From positions 124,001 through 188,000 of the forward strand of contig NZ_LMHC01000021.1 of NCBI RefSeq assembly GCF_001427665.1: DNA of 64,000 bases, read 5' to 3'. Origin of the DNA: Caulobacter sp. Root655 (GTDB lineage Bacteria; Pseudomonadota; Alphaproteobacteria; Caulobacterales; Caulobacteraceae). Position numbers and translations under genes: made by a program. Below, piece by piece: positions 52,805 through 61,157 of the stretch; position 1 is the first letter of the stretch, and every line of letters begins with the position of its first letter. The notes under the pieces were generated by a model. The model saw only the letters and a program-made list of their open reading frames with translations, did no database searches and had not been told where the DNA came from.

Positions 52805-53112
52805 TACATAGGTGGTTGTCATGGGGGCGCGCTTTTTTTGCCGCTCATTCGACCTGAATTGCTGTGAAAATCCGAGATTCTCGCGAATTGTCGCTTTGAG
52901 GTTTCATGCTGAAGACGGCTTCAGTGAGACTATATCGCCGATCACGCCTTGGGCCGACGTGATCGCTCCACAATCCTCAGACTATTAAGCGGGTTCGGCC
53001 ACAACCGAAGCCAGCGCCGCATCGGCCATAAAAAATTGACCCGGCGGAAGGCCAGGCCAGTTTGGAGGAGGAATTTAGAGGGCGTCTGGCGAGTATGCGC
53101 TCGCCATCCCGA

Positions 53113-53148
53113 CCTCGGGCGGACGGCGCTGGCGCCGTCCGCCCGAGG
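53113..53148. terminator. Perfect hairpin after the TonB receptor gene
   Basis: CCTCGGGCGGACGGCG and its exact complement (16-base stem) around a four-base loop, seven bases beyond the receptor stop. No T-run follows on either side, so it may stabilise the 3' end or terminate with help. The rest of the 410-base gap to the GH31 gene shows the motif at 52794 and nothing else recognised. Confidence 0.7.
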
Positions 53149-53155
53149 CTAGCGC

Positions 53156-56100
53156 CTAGAAGGTGGCCCGCATTCCGATCAGGAACTGGCGGCCGGGCTT
53201 GTAGTAGGTGAACGTCGCGTTGTCGTACTGGAAGTGCGAGCGCAGCTTCTCGTTGGTGATGTTGGTCACGTTGAAGGTCAGCTGCGGCACGTGCCCGAGG
53301 CCGAAGATCTTCTCCAGATCGAAGCTCGAGGAGAAGTCGGTCTGCTTGTAGTCGTCGGCGAACAGCGCCGCGGCGGTGACGCCGTTCTGGTTGGCGCCGC
53401 TGGACTGCGATCCCTTCCGGTACACGTGGCTCAGACGCAGGCTGACGCCGTTGTGCTCGTAGTAGCCCGTCAGGTTGTAGGTGTACTTGGCCACGCCGTA
53501 GGCGACGGCCGGACCGTTGCTGGTCTGATCGACGATGGTGGCGTTGGCGTTGACGCCCAGCCCTTCGACGCCGAACCGGCTGGTCAGGAAATCGAGCGGC
53601 TGCACCCACTGGAATTCCAGACCGTTGATCGTCAGCTTGTTGGGCACGTTGATCTGCGACTGGATCTGGACCTGCGCCGAGGTCGGGCCGCCGCGCGAAT
53701 TGATCGCCGTCCTCTGGGTGTCGTTCAGGGTGTCGTAGGTGATGCCGTATTGGGCCAGGTACGAGAACGGCTGGGTGGTCACCTGGTTCTGCGTGAAGCC
53801 GGTGATCGACTTGCGGAACGCGTTGACCCCGATCACGCCTTCCTGACCGGTGTAGATCTCGAAGCCCAGGTCGATGTTCTTCGAGAAATACGGCGCCAGG
53901 GCCGGGTTGCCGATGGTGGCCTGGTCGGCCGACGGCGCGCCGAAGCTGACGCCGGGCAGCTGGGCGGCCGGATCCGGACGGGTCATCGTCTCCGACACCG
54001 CCACGCGGGCGACGGCGTGTTCGCCGACGTCATAGGCGATGTTGGCGGCCGGCAGCCACTTGGAATAGGTGTTCTCGGTGTAGACGAAGTTGGTCACGTT
54101 CGGATAGCGCGAGCCGTCCGGCAGCGCGCCGCTGGCCGGGCTGTTGCGCGGATCCGCGATCGAGACGCGGCCGCCGATCGTCTGCTTGGTGTGGACGTAG
54201 CGGACGCCGACATTGAAGCGCAGATCGCTGTCCAGCACCTGGGTGACGCCGTTCAGCTCGGTATAGGCCGCGCTGTTCTTCTCGTTGATGGAGCCGCCGC
54301 TGGCGCCGGTGTTGGAGCCGCCCGTCTCCGGCGAGTTGTCGTGAAGCTGGTCGTAGTTGGTGGCCTTCTTGACCTTGTCCCAATCGACGGTGACGAAGCC
54401 GGCCGGGCCGGGCTTCAGGAAGCTGGCCAGGTTGGCGGTCGGGATCAGCGAGCCGCCGTAGCTGAGCGTCCCGGTCTGGCCGGCCGTATAGCCCGTGCCG
54501 TAACCCGGATAGGTCGGATAGCCCGCGGGCGCGGCGCCCGGCTGGTTCAGGCCCTGGCAGGGCGGCTGGCCGTTGGGCGCCGGCAGATTGATGCTCGGAT
54601 TGTTGCCGCAGGTCGCGTTCTGCCACGGCTGGGTGTTGTCATAGCCGCGGATGGTGCGCGAAACGTCGTCGTAGTTGCCGCCGAACTTCAGGTTCAGCTT
54701 CTCGTCGCCCCAGGTGACGACGGCGCGAGCGCCCTTGGTCTCATACCAGCGCTTCTCGTCCTGCATGTTCAAGCGGCCGCCGGTCCAGACGAAATTGGCC
54801 GGATTGTTCAGGTCGATGCTGCTCTTGATCGTCGGGATGCCGTTCGGGTTGTAGATGTAGTCGACGGTCGTGCCGCCGCCCAGCGCGGTCACCGGACCGA
54901 AGGTCGGGCTTTCGCGGTGGAAGGTGCTCTTGGTGTAGTTGACCTGACCCTCGACCTTCAGCTTGTCGTTGATGCGCCACTCGCCGCCCGGATTGATCCC
55001 CCACAGCTCGGTCTTTTCGAGATAGGGACGGAATTCCAGGAAGAACTGCGAATTGGCGTAGGTGCCCTGGGTGACCGTGCAGCCGGCCGAGCAGTCGGTC
55101 TTGTCGTACTTGGTGTTGGTCGGAATGATCGCGCCGTTCCGCACGATCCACGCCATGTCCTCGCGCAGCAGGTCGTTGTTCTTGTAGCCGTACATGCCGT
55201 CGACATAGAAGTTCAGGTTGTCGTTCGGCTTCCATTCCAGGCTGGCCACGGCGTTGAAGCGGTCGCGGCGGCCGTATTCGGCCGAGGGGCGGCCCAGGCG
55301 CGGCAGCAGGCCGTTGTCGATCTGCTGGATCGAGGCGCCGGGATTGTGAGCCAGCAGGAAGGCCTGGTCGATGGTCTGGCCGGCCACCAGGCCGCCACCC
55401 GCACCGACCGGCACCGTGGCCGGGATCGTCCAGTTGCCGCCGCCCGTGGCGTTGCAGCCCGTCGCCGCGCCGCACTGGGCCGCCGACAGGTTCGGGTTGG
55501 TGAAGCCGATCGTCTCATAACCGCGCGTGTCGGTCTTGAGCCGTTGGCCGGAAATCCCGAACAGGACGCCGAAATTGTCCCAGGTCTTGCTGGCGATCAG
55601 CGAGCCCTTGCCGCCCCAGTCGGCGCCGTCCGGCTTGACCCCCTGGACGTTGAAGGTGAGGTGCTGCCCGGGCCGATCGAACGGACGCGCCGAGCGCATG
55701 TCGATGTTACCCGCCGCGCCGCCTTCGAGCAGGCTGGCCGAATAGCTCTTGTTGACGGTCAGCTTGGTGAACAGGTCGGTCGGGAAGAAGCTGAGGTCGA
55801 CCGAGCGGTCGGTGCCCTGCGCGTCGGTGGCGCCCGACGAGGCCACGGCGATCGAGGCGCCGTTCAGCGTGACGTTGGTGAAGTTCGAGCCCAGGCCGCG
55901 GATGGCGACATTGGTGCCCTCGCCCGTGATGTCGCGGGTGATGGTGATGCCCGGGATGCGGTTGAACGACTCGGCGATGTTGGAGTCAGGAAACTTGCCG
56001 ATGTCTTCAGCGAAGATCGTGTCGGCGAAGCTGGTGGATTCGCGCTTGGCGACGGTCGATTGTTCCAGGCTGCGACGATAGCCGGTGACGACGATCTCCT

Positions 56101-56236
56101 CGACCGCCTCGCTGTTGGGCGTCGCGGCGATCGGCGCGGTCTGGGCGTGCGCCTCGACAGCGACGAATCCCGAAAACATGGTTGCGCCAAGAAGCGCGGC
56201 GCGCCCCAAACGTGTCGTGACACTGGCCGTTCGCAT
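53156..56236 (-). CDS. TonB-dependent outer-membrane receptor (oligosaccharide type)
   Basis: A 1026-residue receptor. Signal peptide 1-31 (ending AHAQ), then the plug EEIVVTGYRRSLEQSTVAKR, DTIFAEDIGKFPDSNIAESF and RIPGITITRD, the wording typical of the Caulobacter/Xanthomonas carbohydrate receptor subgroup (TIGR01782-like). It ends PGRQFLIGMRATF, a proper last barrel strand. GGAGGG lies seven bases before the ATG. Beside GH31, GH27 and GH2 enzymes it probably takes up a hemicellulose oligosaccharide. No SusD partner is present, as expected for proteobacteria. Confidence 0.94.
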   Translation of the reverse strand: MRTASVTTRLGRAALLGATMFSGFVAVEAHAQTAPIAATPNSEAVEEIVVTGYRRSLEQSTVAKRESTSFADTIFAEDIGKFPDSNIAESFNRIPGITITRDITGEGTNVAIRGLGSNFTNVTLNGASIAVASSGATDAQGTDRSVDLSFFPTDLFTKLTVNKSYSASLLEGGAAGNIDMRSARPFDRPGQHLTFNVQGVKPDGADWGGKGSLIASKTWDNFGVLFGISGQRLKTDTRGYETIGFTNPNLSAAQCGAATGCNATGGGNWTIPATVPVGAGGGLVAGQTIDQAFLLAHNPGASIQQIDNGLLPRLGRPSAEYGRRDRFNAVASLEWKPNDNLNFYVDGMYGYKNNDLLREDMAWIVRNGAIIPTNTKYDKTDCSAGCTVTQGTYANSQFFLEFRPYLEKTELWGINPGGEWRINDKLKVEGQVNYTKSTFHRESPTFGPVTALGGGTTVDYIYNPNGIPTIKSSIDLNNPANFVWTGGRLNMQDEKRWYETKGARAVVTWGDEKLNLKFGGNYDDVSRTIRGYDNTQPWQNATCGNNPSINLPAPNGQPPCQGLNQPGAAPAGYPTYPGYGTGYTAGQTGTLSYGGSLIPTANLASFLKPGPAGFVTVDWDKVKKATNYDQLHDNSPETGGSNTGASGGSINEKNSAAYTELNGVTQVLDSDLRFNVGVRYVHTKQTIGGRVSIADPRNSPASGALPDGSRYPNVTNFVYTENTYSKWLPAANIAYDVGEHAVARVAVSETMTRPDPAAQLPGVSFGAPSADQATIGNPALAPYFSKNIDLGFEIYTGQEGVIGVNAFRKSITGFTQNQVTTQPFSYLAQYGITYDTLNDTQRTAINSRGGPTSAQVQIQSQINVPNKLTINGLEFQWVQPLDFLTSRFGVEGLGVNANATIVDQTSNGPAVAYGVAKYTYNLTGYYEHNGVSLRLSHVYRKGSQSSGANQNGVTAAALFADDYKQTDFSSSFDLEKIFGLGHVPQLTFNVTNITNEKLRSHFQYDNATFTYYKPGRQFLIGMRATF

Positions 56237-56851
56237 GGAATGTCCCTCCCTAATTCGACGGCCGCAGCGCGAAACCGCCTTGTTCTTGCTTTTGATCGTC
56301 CCCCTCGGGCGACGCTGGAAGGAGCTTTCCCCGACGGTGCGGCGGCCGTCAATAATGCCAGGGCAATGTGGCCAGACCTCTTACAAATGGTCTTACCAAT
56401 CAACATTTCATATTTCGACGGTTTTTCAGAGTGTTAGTCGGCGGCAGACCTCTAAAAGTGTGCCGAAACTCCAAGAAAACGAATATGGTAGCGGTACCGA
56501 ATCCGTCGGTTCGTGGGAAATTTGCAACAGAATTGCCTGGCCAGTTCCCCGCGTTTCGTATGAAGCGCGGCGAATTGCCCTGGACAGCCGGGCGACCTTC
56601 GCCATCCTTGGGAGCTTAGGCTTCTCCGTTCCGCACATTTGTCTGACCAGCTACTGTTTTGGATGACCTCGTCGATGGCTGCGCGACAGCTGACCACCCT
56701 GACCACGGCCCATGGCGCGCCGGCGCCCCGGGCCGATGATCTCGCCAGATGGCATGGGGGGCCGGCGTGGTCGCGGCGTGACAGACGCCGCGCCCGAGCC
56801 TGCGGCGCGCGTGCGGACAGGCCCGCCATGACCAGGTTCGGCTCCTCACCT
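56237..56851. promoter_or_regulatory. Promoter region of the TonB receptor with operator-like sites
   Basis: About 615 bases. TGGTCTTACCA (56388-56398) is an 11-base palindrome of the GntR/FadR operator style, adjacent to ATTTGTAAGAGG (minus strand, 56388-56377). TGGTAGCGGTACCGA (56486-56500) resembles a LacI-family operator of the xylose-regulator type. The part from 56500 to 56850 contains no gene I can support. Confidence 0.45.
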
Positions 56852-58390
56852 TCACGGTTCACCGATCCACCGTAGAGCGGACTGAAGCAGACCTTCATCA
56901 TCGCCAGCGGTCTCGCTGACCCAGGCTACGACGCCGTCTGGGCGGACGAGCACGGCGCTTAGGCCAAGCCGGTTCTCCGGCTCGTCGGCGACATAGGCCA
57001 TTCGCTCTTGCCAGCGGTGCGCGACCGACTGGAGCGGTGCACCCGAAGTGAAGTCGAGCAGCAGAGCCCTCCCGCCCCGCAGCCGCACCCGCGTCCTTGG
57101 GCCCTCGGAGAAGGCAAAGTCAGGGACACTGCGGCCGACCAGCGGATGATCGGCGCCGAGATCGTAGCGCAGCGACACGTTCCAGACCTTCTCGGCGAAA
57201 TAGGTGGCGCCGTCGCTTGTGGCGACGAGGTCGCGGATGATGTTCGCCAGCGCGCGGGTGCTCGGGGTGGGCCTCATCAGGGCGACCTGGGCGCGAGACC
57301 AGTCGAGAATGCGGGCGCCCTCTGGGTGACGTTCGGTGGCATAGCTGTCGAGCAACGCCACAGGCGCCTCACCGCGGATCGTAGCGGCCAGCTTCCATCC
57401 CAGGTTCATGGCGTCGCCGAGGCCGAGGTTCAGCCCCTGGCCGCCGAGCGGCGAGTGGATGTGCGCCGCATCGCCCGCTAGCAACACCCGCGCCCGGCGG
57501 TATTCCGTCGCCTGGAAGGCGCGGTCAGTCCAGGTCGCGGCGAGCTTGAGGGTGGTCAGGGTGACATCGACGCCCGAAACCCTGCGCAGCACCGCTTGCA
57601 CATGGTCCAGCGCGAGCGGCTGCGTCCGGTGGGCGGCCCCGCCGTCGAAATCGACCATGGCGATCACGCCGGGCCTTGCATAGGTGTACATGCCAGTCGC
57701 GGTGTAGGTCCGCCCTGGGGCCAGCGCGTCCGGATCGGCTAGCTCGGCCTCGACCGAATAGCCCGTGAACTCGGGGTCGGAGCCGACGAAGGCGAAGCCT
57801 CCGGCCTTGCGCACGATGCTGCGGCCGCCGTCGCATCCAACCAGCCATTGGGCGTGGAGGCGCTCGCCGCCGGCTTGAACGCTGACTCCCTCGTCCGACT
57901 GTTCGAAGCCCTCGACCCGTGAGCTCCGCCGGATCTCGGCGCCCATGGCGGTCGCCCGTTCGGCCAGGACGGTTTCCAGAGACCGCATGTCCACGGCCAG
58001 GTTGACGCCCGCCGGGCTCGGCAACCGATACGGCCAGCAAGCGGTGTCGACCTGTTCATGGAAAAACTGGATGCCCGCGAAATGACCGGCGGGGCGGTGG
58101 GGCGTCTGCATCCAATGGGCGCCGACCTTAGCGGCGCCGGCGGACGGGTTGGAGCGTTGCGCCGCTTCGACTGCGTTCAAGAGGTCGCGGCGATCGAGGG
58201 CTTCGAGCGTTGGCGCCGATAGGCCGCGCATGCCGAACGGCAACCCCTTCAGCGGAGAGCGCGGATCTGCGGCCTGTTCGAGAACCACGACGGAAACGCC
58301 GGCAAGTCTGAGCTCACAGGCGAGAAAGAGCCCAACTGGGCCGGCGCCGGCGATGACGACGTCATGGGTGTAGGGAAGATGGATAGGCAT
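56852..58390 (-). CDS. FAD-dependent aromatic hydroxylase / monooxygenase (PheA-TfdB, Rox-like)
   Basis: A 512-residue flavoprotein monooxygenase. The FAD Rossmann motif VVIAGAGPVGLFLACELRLA is at 11-30, the second FAD motif GDAAHIHSPLGGQGLNLGLG lies near residue 300, and a DG motif WLVGCDGGRSIVRKAGG lies between. A C-terminal thioredoxin-like domain follows. Family members hydroxylate phenols or inactivate antibiotics such as rifampicin or tetracyclines, so the substrate is open. AAGGAG precedes the ATG by six bases. It is not obviously part of the glycan locus around it. Confidence 0.88.
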   Translation of the reverse strand: MPIHLPYTHDVVIAGAGPVGLFLACELRLAGVSVVVLEQAADPRSPLKGLPFGMRGLSAPTLEALDRRDLLNAVEAAQRSNPSAGAAKVGAHWMQTPHRPAGHFAGIQFFHEQVDTACWPYRLPSPAGVNLAVDMRSLETVLAERATAMGAEIRRSSRVEGFEQSDEGVSVQAGGERLHAQWLVGCDGGRSIVRKAGGFAFVGSDPEFTGYSVEAELADPDALAPGRTYTATGMYTYARPGVIAMVDFDGGAAHRTQPLALDHVQAVLRRVSGVDVTLTTLKLAATWTDRAFQATEYRRARVLLAGDAAHIHSPLGGQGLNLGLGDAMNLGWKLAATIRGEAPVALLDSYATERHPEGARILDWSRAQVALMRPTPSTRALANIIRDLVATSDGATYFAEKVWNVSLRYDLGADHPLVGRSVPDFAFSEGPRTRVRLRGGRALLLDFTSGAPLQSVAHRWQERMAYVADEPENRLGLSAVLVRPDGVVAWVSETAGDDEGLLQSALRWIGEP

Positions 58391-59065
58391 GAGCGCTCCT
58401 TGGTCGATGGTGTTCGACCGGAGCGTTCCTCAAGCAGGAGACCGCGCGGACGAACAACGGGCGCTCGCGAGAGCGTCCAGGGTTCGTCGCGGGGATCCCC
58501 GGCGCGAAGCCAAAGACCAGAGCTTTCGTTACCGAAAGGATTTGGGCTGACCACGCCAAATCTGCCTTTTCCGACGGAGGCTTCATATCGGAATGGCCAT
58601 TGCCCTTCAATGGCGGGCCTCATTCGACAAATCGGCTACGCGCCAATGGCGGACATTCGCCTAGCGCCAGGAAACGGACGTGCAGCCCGCTACACCGGGA
58701 GCTCCACGGCGGCGGGATAAAACGCCGCCTCTCCACCTGCTCGCCTTTCTGCTGCACAATCCTCTCATGACGAAGTAGGGTTCACCTCAAGGTTTGTTCG
58801 CTAAAGTACGCCAAGAAGTACGAAACACGAACATTGGGCTATGCCGCTCGATAGAGCCGGTCGGCCGGTTCGTTCAGCGGCCCAAACCCGCTTGCGGCCA
58901 CGGGATCGTCGGAGGCGCGCAAGGGTTCGACGGCGCTGCACAGTCGACCCGGACCGGCAATTCAGTTGCCACCTCCCCATTTGTACGACTAATAGAGCCC
59001 ACCTCAAGGCTCGGCGCCTTGACCTATTGGGGGCGGGTTTCTTTCGCGAAACGCAGAGAAGCCAC
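58391..59065. other. Long intergenic region upstream of GH27, with gene fragment and motifs
   Basis: About 675 bases. It holds the monooxygenase promoter, a 30-base fragment at 58782-58811 repeated at 63761-63790, the ATTTGTACGA motif (58979-58988), and a seven-base-stem hairpin at 59004-59022 (TCAAGGC/GCCTTGA) in the GH27 leader. No intact gene was recognised. Confidence 0.5.
58782..58811 (-). pseudogene. 3' fragment of the gene at 63761-64000
   Basis: 27 of 30 bases match 63761-63790. Read on the minus strand it gives FLAYFSEQTLR-stop against ILAYISAQTLR-stop in the right-hand gene. Only the last dozen or so codons are recognisable here. Confidence 0.6.
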
Positions 59066-60997
59066 ATGAGATGGCGAGTTTGGATGGGTTTGAAGTTTGA
59101 TGTCGCAGCGACAGCCTGCGCCGCGCTTGTGGTCCTCCCCTTCTCCGCCATGGCCGCGCCCGCGAGCCAAGACCCGTTGTCGCCAAGCGGTCGATGGACG
59201 GGCGCCCCGGCGGGCGCGGCTTCAACGCCGCCCATGGGCTGGAATTCGTGGAACGCCTTCCGGACGGAGGTCAACGAGGACAAGGTGGTCGGGGCGGCCG
59301 AGGCCATCGTCAGCACCGGCCTGGCGCGCCTTGGCTACACCTATATCAATATCGACGACGGCTGGTGGATGAAGCGCCGGACGAGCGACGGGCGCCTTCA
59401 GGTGCGCACCGCGATCTTCCCAAGCGCCGCGGTCGGCGGCTCGGAGGAAACCAGCTTGCGCCCGTTGGTGAACCGCTTGCACGCCATGGGGTTGAAGGCC
59501 GGAATCTACACCGACCTGGGCCGCAACGCCTGCTCGCAGGCCTATGACCTGGCCTCGCCGAACCTGCCGGTGGGGACGACCGCCGAGCGAGAGGTCGGGC
59601 TCTATGGCCACGTGGACCAGGACATTGGCCTCTACTTCAAGGACTGGGGCTTTGACTATGTGAAGGTCGACGCCTGCGGGATCGCCGACTATGAGGCGGG
59701 GCGCAGTCATGTCACGACACTCGGCTACCGGCCGCTCAAGCCGCTCCTGCAGCGCGGCTCGCTCGCCCGTTCCGACGCCAAGGCGATCCGCGGCCTCTAC
59801 CAGGAGGTGGCCGACGCTATCGCGCGTTACCGGCCCACGCGGGACTACATCTTCTCGATCTGTAACTGGGGCGGCGCCAATGTGCGGGCCTGGGGCAAGG
59901 ACGTCGGCACGATCTGGCGGACCAGCGACGACATCTCGCCCAACTGGACGCGGATGCTGCAATCCTTCGACACGGTTTCGGACCGCGCCCTCTACGCCCA
60001 TCCCGGGGCCTGGAACGATCCGGACATGCTGTTCGTCGGCGCGGGCGATTTCGATGAGCATCATCTGACCGAGGCGCGGACCCACTTCTCGCTCTGGGCC
60101 ATCGCCAACGCGCCGTTGCTGATCGGCTATGACCTGCGTAACGCGCCCCGATCGTTGCTCGACATCTGGGGCAACGCCGACGTGGTGGCGGTCAATCAGG
60201 ACCCCGCAGGCAACCAGGGCGTCATCGCCTTTGCTTCGGATGACGCCCAGATCATCGTCAAGACCTTAAAGGAGCCCGGCGCCAAGGCCGTGGTCGTCGT
60301 CAACCGCGGTCTGACGCCGATCGAAGCTGTCCTCACCGCCGAGCAGCTGCGTTTCGCGGGCGATGCGCCGATCGAACTGCAGGACCTTTGGAGCAAGGGC
60401 TCGAGCCGCTTCACCGGCCAGACGCGGTTCAAGCTGGCGCCGCGGGAGAGCCGCATGTTCGTGGCGCGCGGGCGGCGGGCCCTGGCCGATGGCGTCTATC
60501 TGTCCGAGATTCCCGGGTCGATCAATATGGCCATCGACGGCGTGGCGCAGCCGGAACTCGACCCCATGGTTCATCGCGCGGGCTGGGAAACCAAAGGCGC
60601 GGGCGAGCGGCCGTCCTATGGCGGCTGGGGCGGGGCCCAGGCGGACGCCGCGCCCTATGGCACGACCCTGCAGGTGGCGGGCCGCCGCTTTGGGCCGGGC
60701 ATCGGCATTCTTTCCGGTTCGCGGTTCGAGGTCAGGAACGACGGCCACCAGGTGTTCCGGGCCACGGTCGGGGTCGACGACGAGACGCGTAATCGTTCTC
60801 TGAAGGTCCGCTTCCTCGTCTATGGAGACGGTCGGCTGTTGGCCCAGACCCCGGCGCGCGGCTGGGGCGAGGGTCCCGTCGACATCCAGGCATCCGTGGC
60901 CGGGGTGAAGATCATCGAACTGGTGGCCAAGCCTGCCGACCTGAAGGCGATGCCGACCTCGGTGGCCTGGGGTGAGGCCCGACTGATCGCCCGGTAG
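59066..60997 (+). CDS. GH27 alpha-galactosidase with C-terminal NPCBM-type domain, secreted
   Basis: A 643-residue exported enzyme. Signal peptide 1-31 (ending AMAA), then the GH27 barrel: PPMGWNSWNAF, NIDDGWW, nucleophile D202 in YVKVDACG, candidate acid/base Asp in WRTSDDI (287-290), and GAWNDPDML. The last 150 residues (YLSEIPGSINMAIDGVAQPE; GRRFGPGIGILSGSRFEVRN) resemble an NPCBM carbohydrate-binding domain. It removes terminal alpha-galactose from oligosaccharides. The ATG at 59066 is used; a second ATG six codons on also gives a good signal peptide. The GH2 gene follows after 160 bases. Confidence 0.9.
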   Translation: MRWRVWMGLKFDVAATACAALVVLPFSAMAAPASQDPLSPSGRWTGAPAGAASTPPMGWNSWNAFRTEVNEDKVVGAAEAIVSTGLARLGYTYINIDDGWWMKRRTSDGRLQVRTAIFPSAAVGGSEETSLRPLVNRLHAMGLKAGIYTDLGRNACSQAYDLASPNLPVGTTAEREVGLYGHVDQDIGLYFKDWGFDYVKVDACGIADYEAGRSHVTTLGYRPLKPLLQRGSLARSDAKAIRGLYQEVADAIARYRPTRDYIFSICNWGGANVRAWGKDVGTIWRTSDDISPNWTRMLQSFDTVSDRALYAHPGAWNDPDMLFVGAGDFDEHHLTEARTHFSLWAIANAPLLIGYDLRNAPRSLLDIWGNADVVAVNQDPAGNQGVIAFASDDAQIIVKTLKEPGAKAVVVVNRGLTPIEAVLTAEQLRFAGDAPIELQDLWSKGSSRFTGQTRFKLAPRESRMFVARGRRALADGVYLSEIPGSINMAIDGVAQPELDPMVHRAGWETKGAGERPSYGGWGGAQADAAPYGTTLQVAGRRFGPGIGILSGSRFEVRNDGHQVFRATVGVDDETRNRSLKVRFLVYGDGRLLAQTPARGWGEGPVDIQASVAGVKIIELVAKPADLKAMPTSVAWGEARLIAR

Positions 60998-61157
60998 TTG
61001 TAGCAACGCGCGATAATGGAATGCCTGGACGCGAGTTTCATGGCGGCCAGCACTTCCGCCAAACCCAGCGACACACAACCGGCAACGATTTCACTTGGCC
61101 GACGCCAATCCTGTCCAGGCAATTCCAGCTGCCTTTAGTCATCCAAGGACGAACAAA

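Noticed and set aside
56652..56851. Short frames of 60-150 codons on both strands between the receptor and the monooxygenase
   Set aside because: All are Arg/Ala/Pro-rich, overlap one another and show no start signals.
59000..59009. Third CACCTCAAGG, as in the repeats at 58782 and 63761
   Set aside because: Only ten bases match and it is explained by the leader hairpin at 59004-59022.
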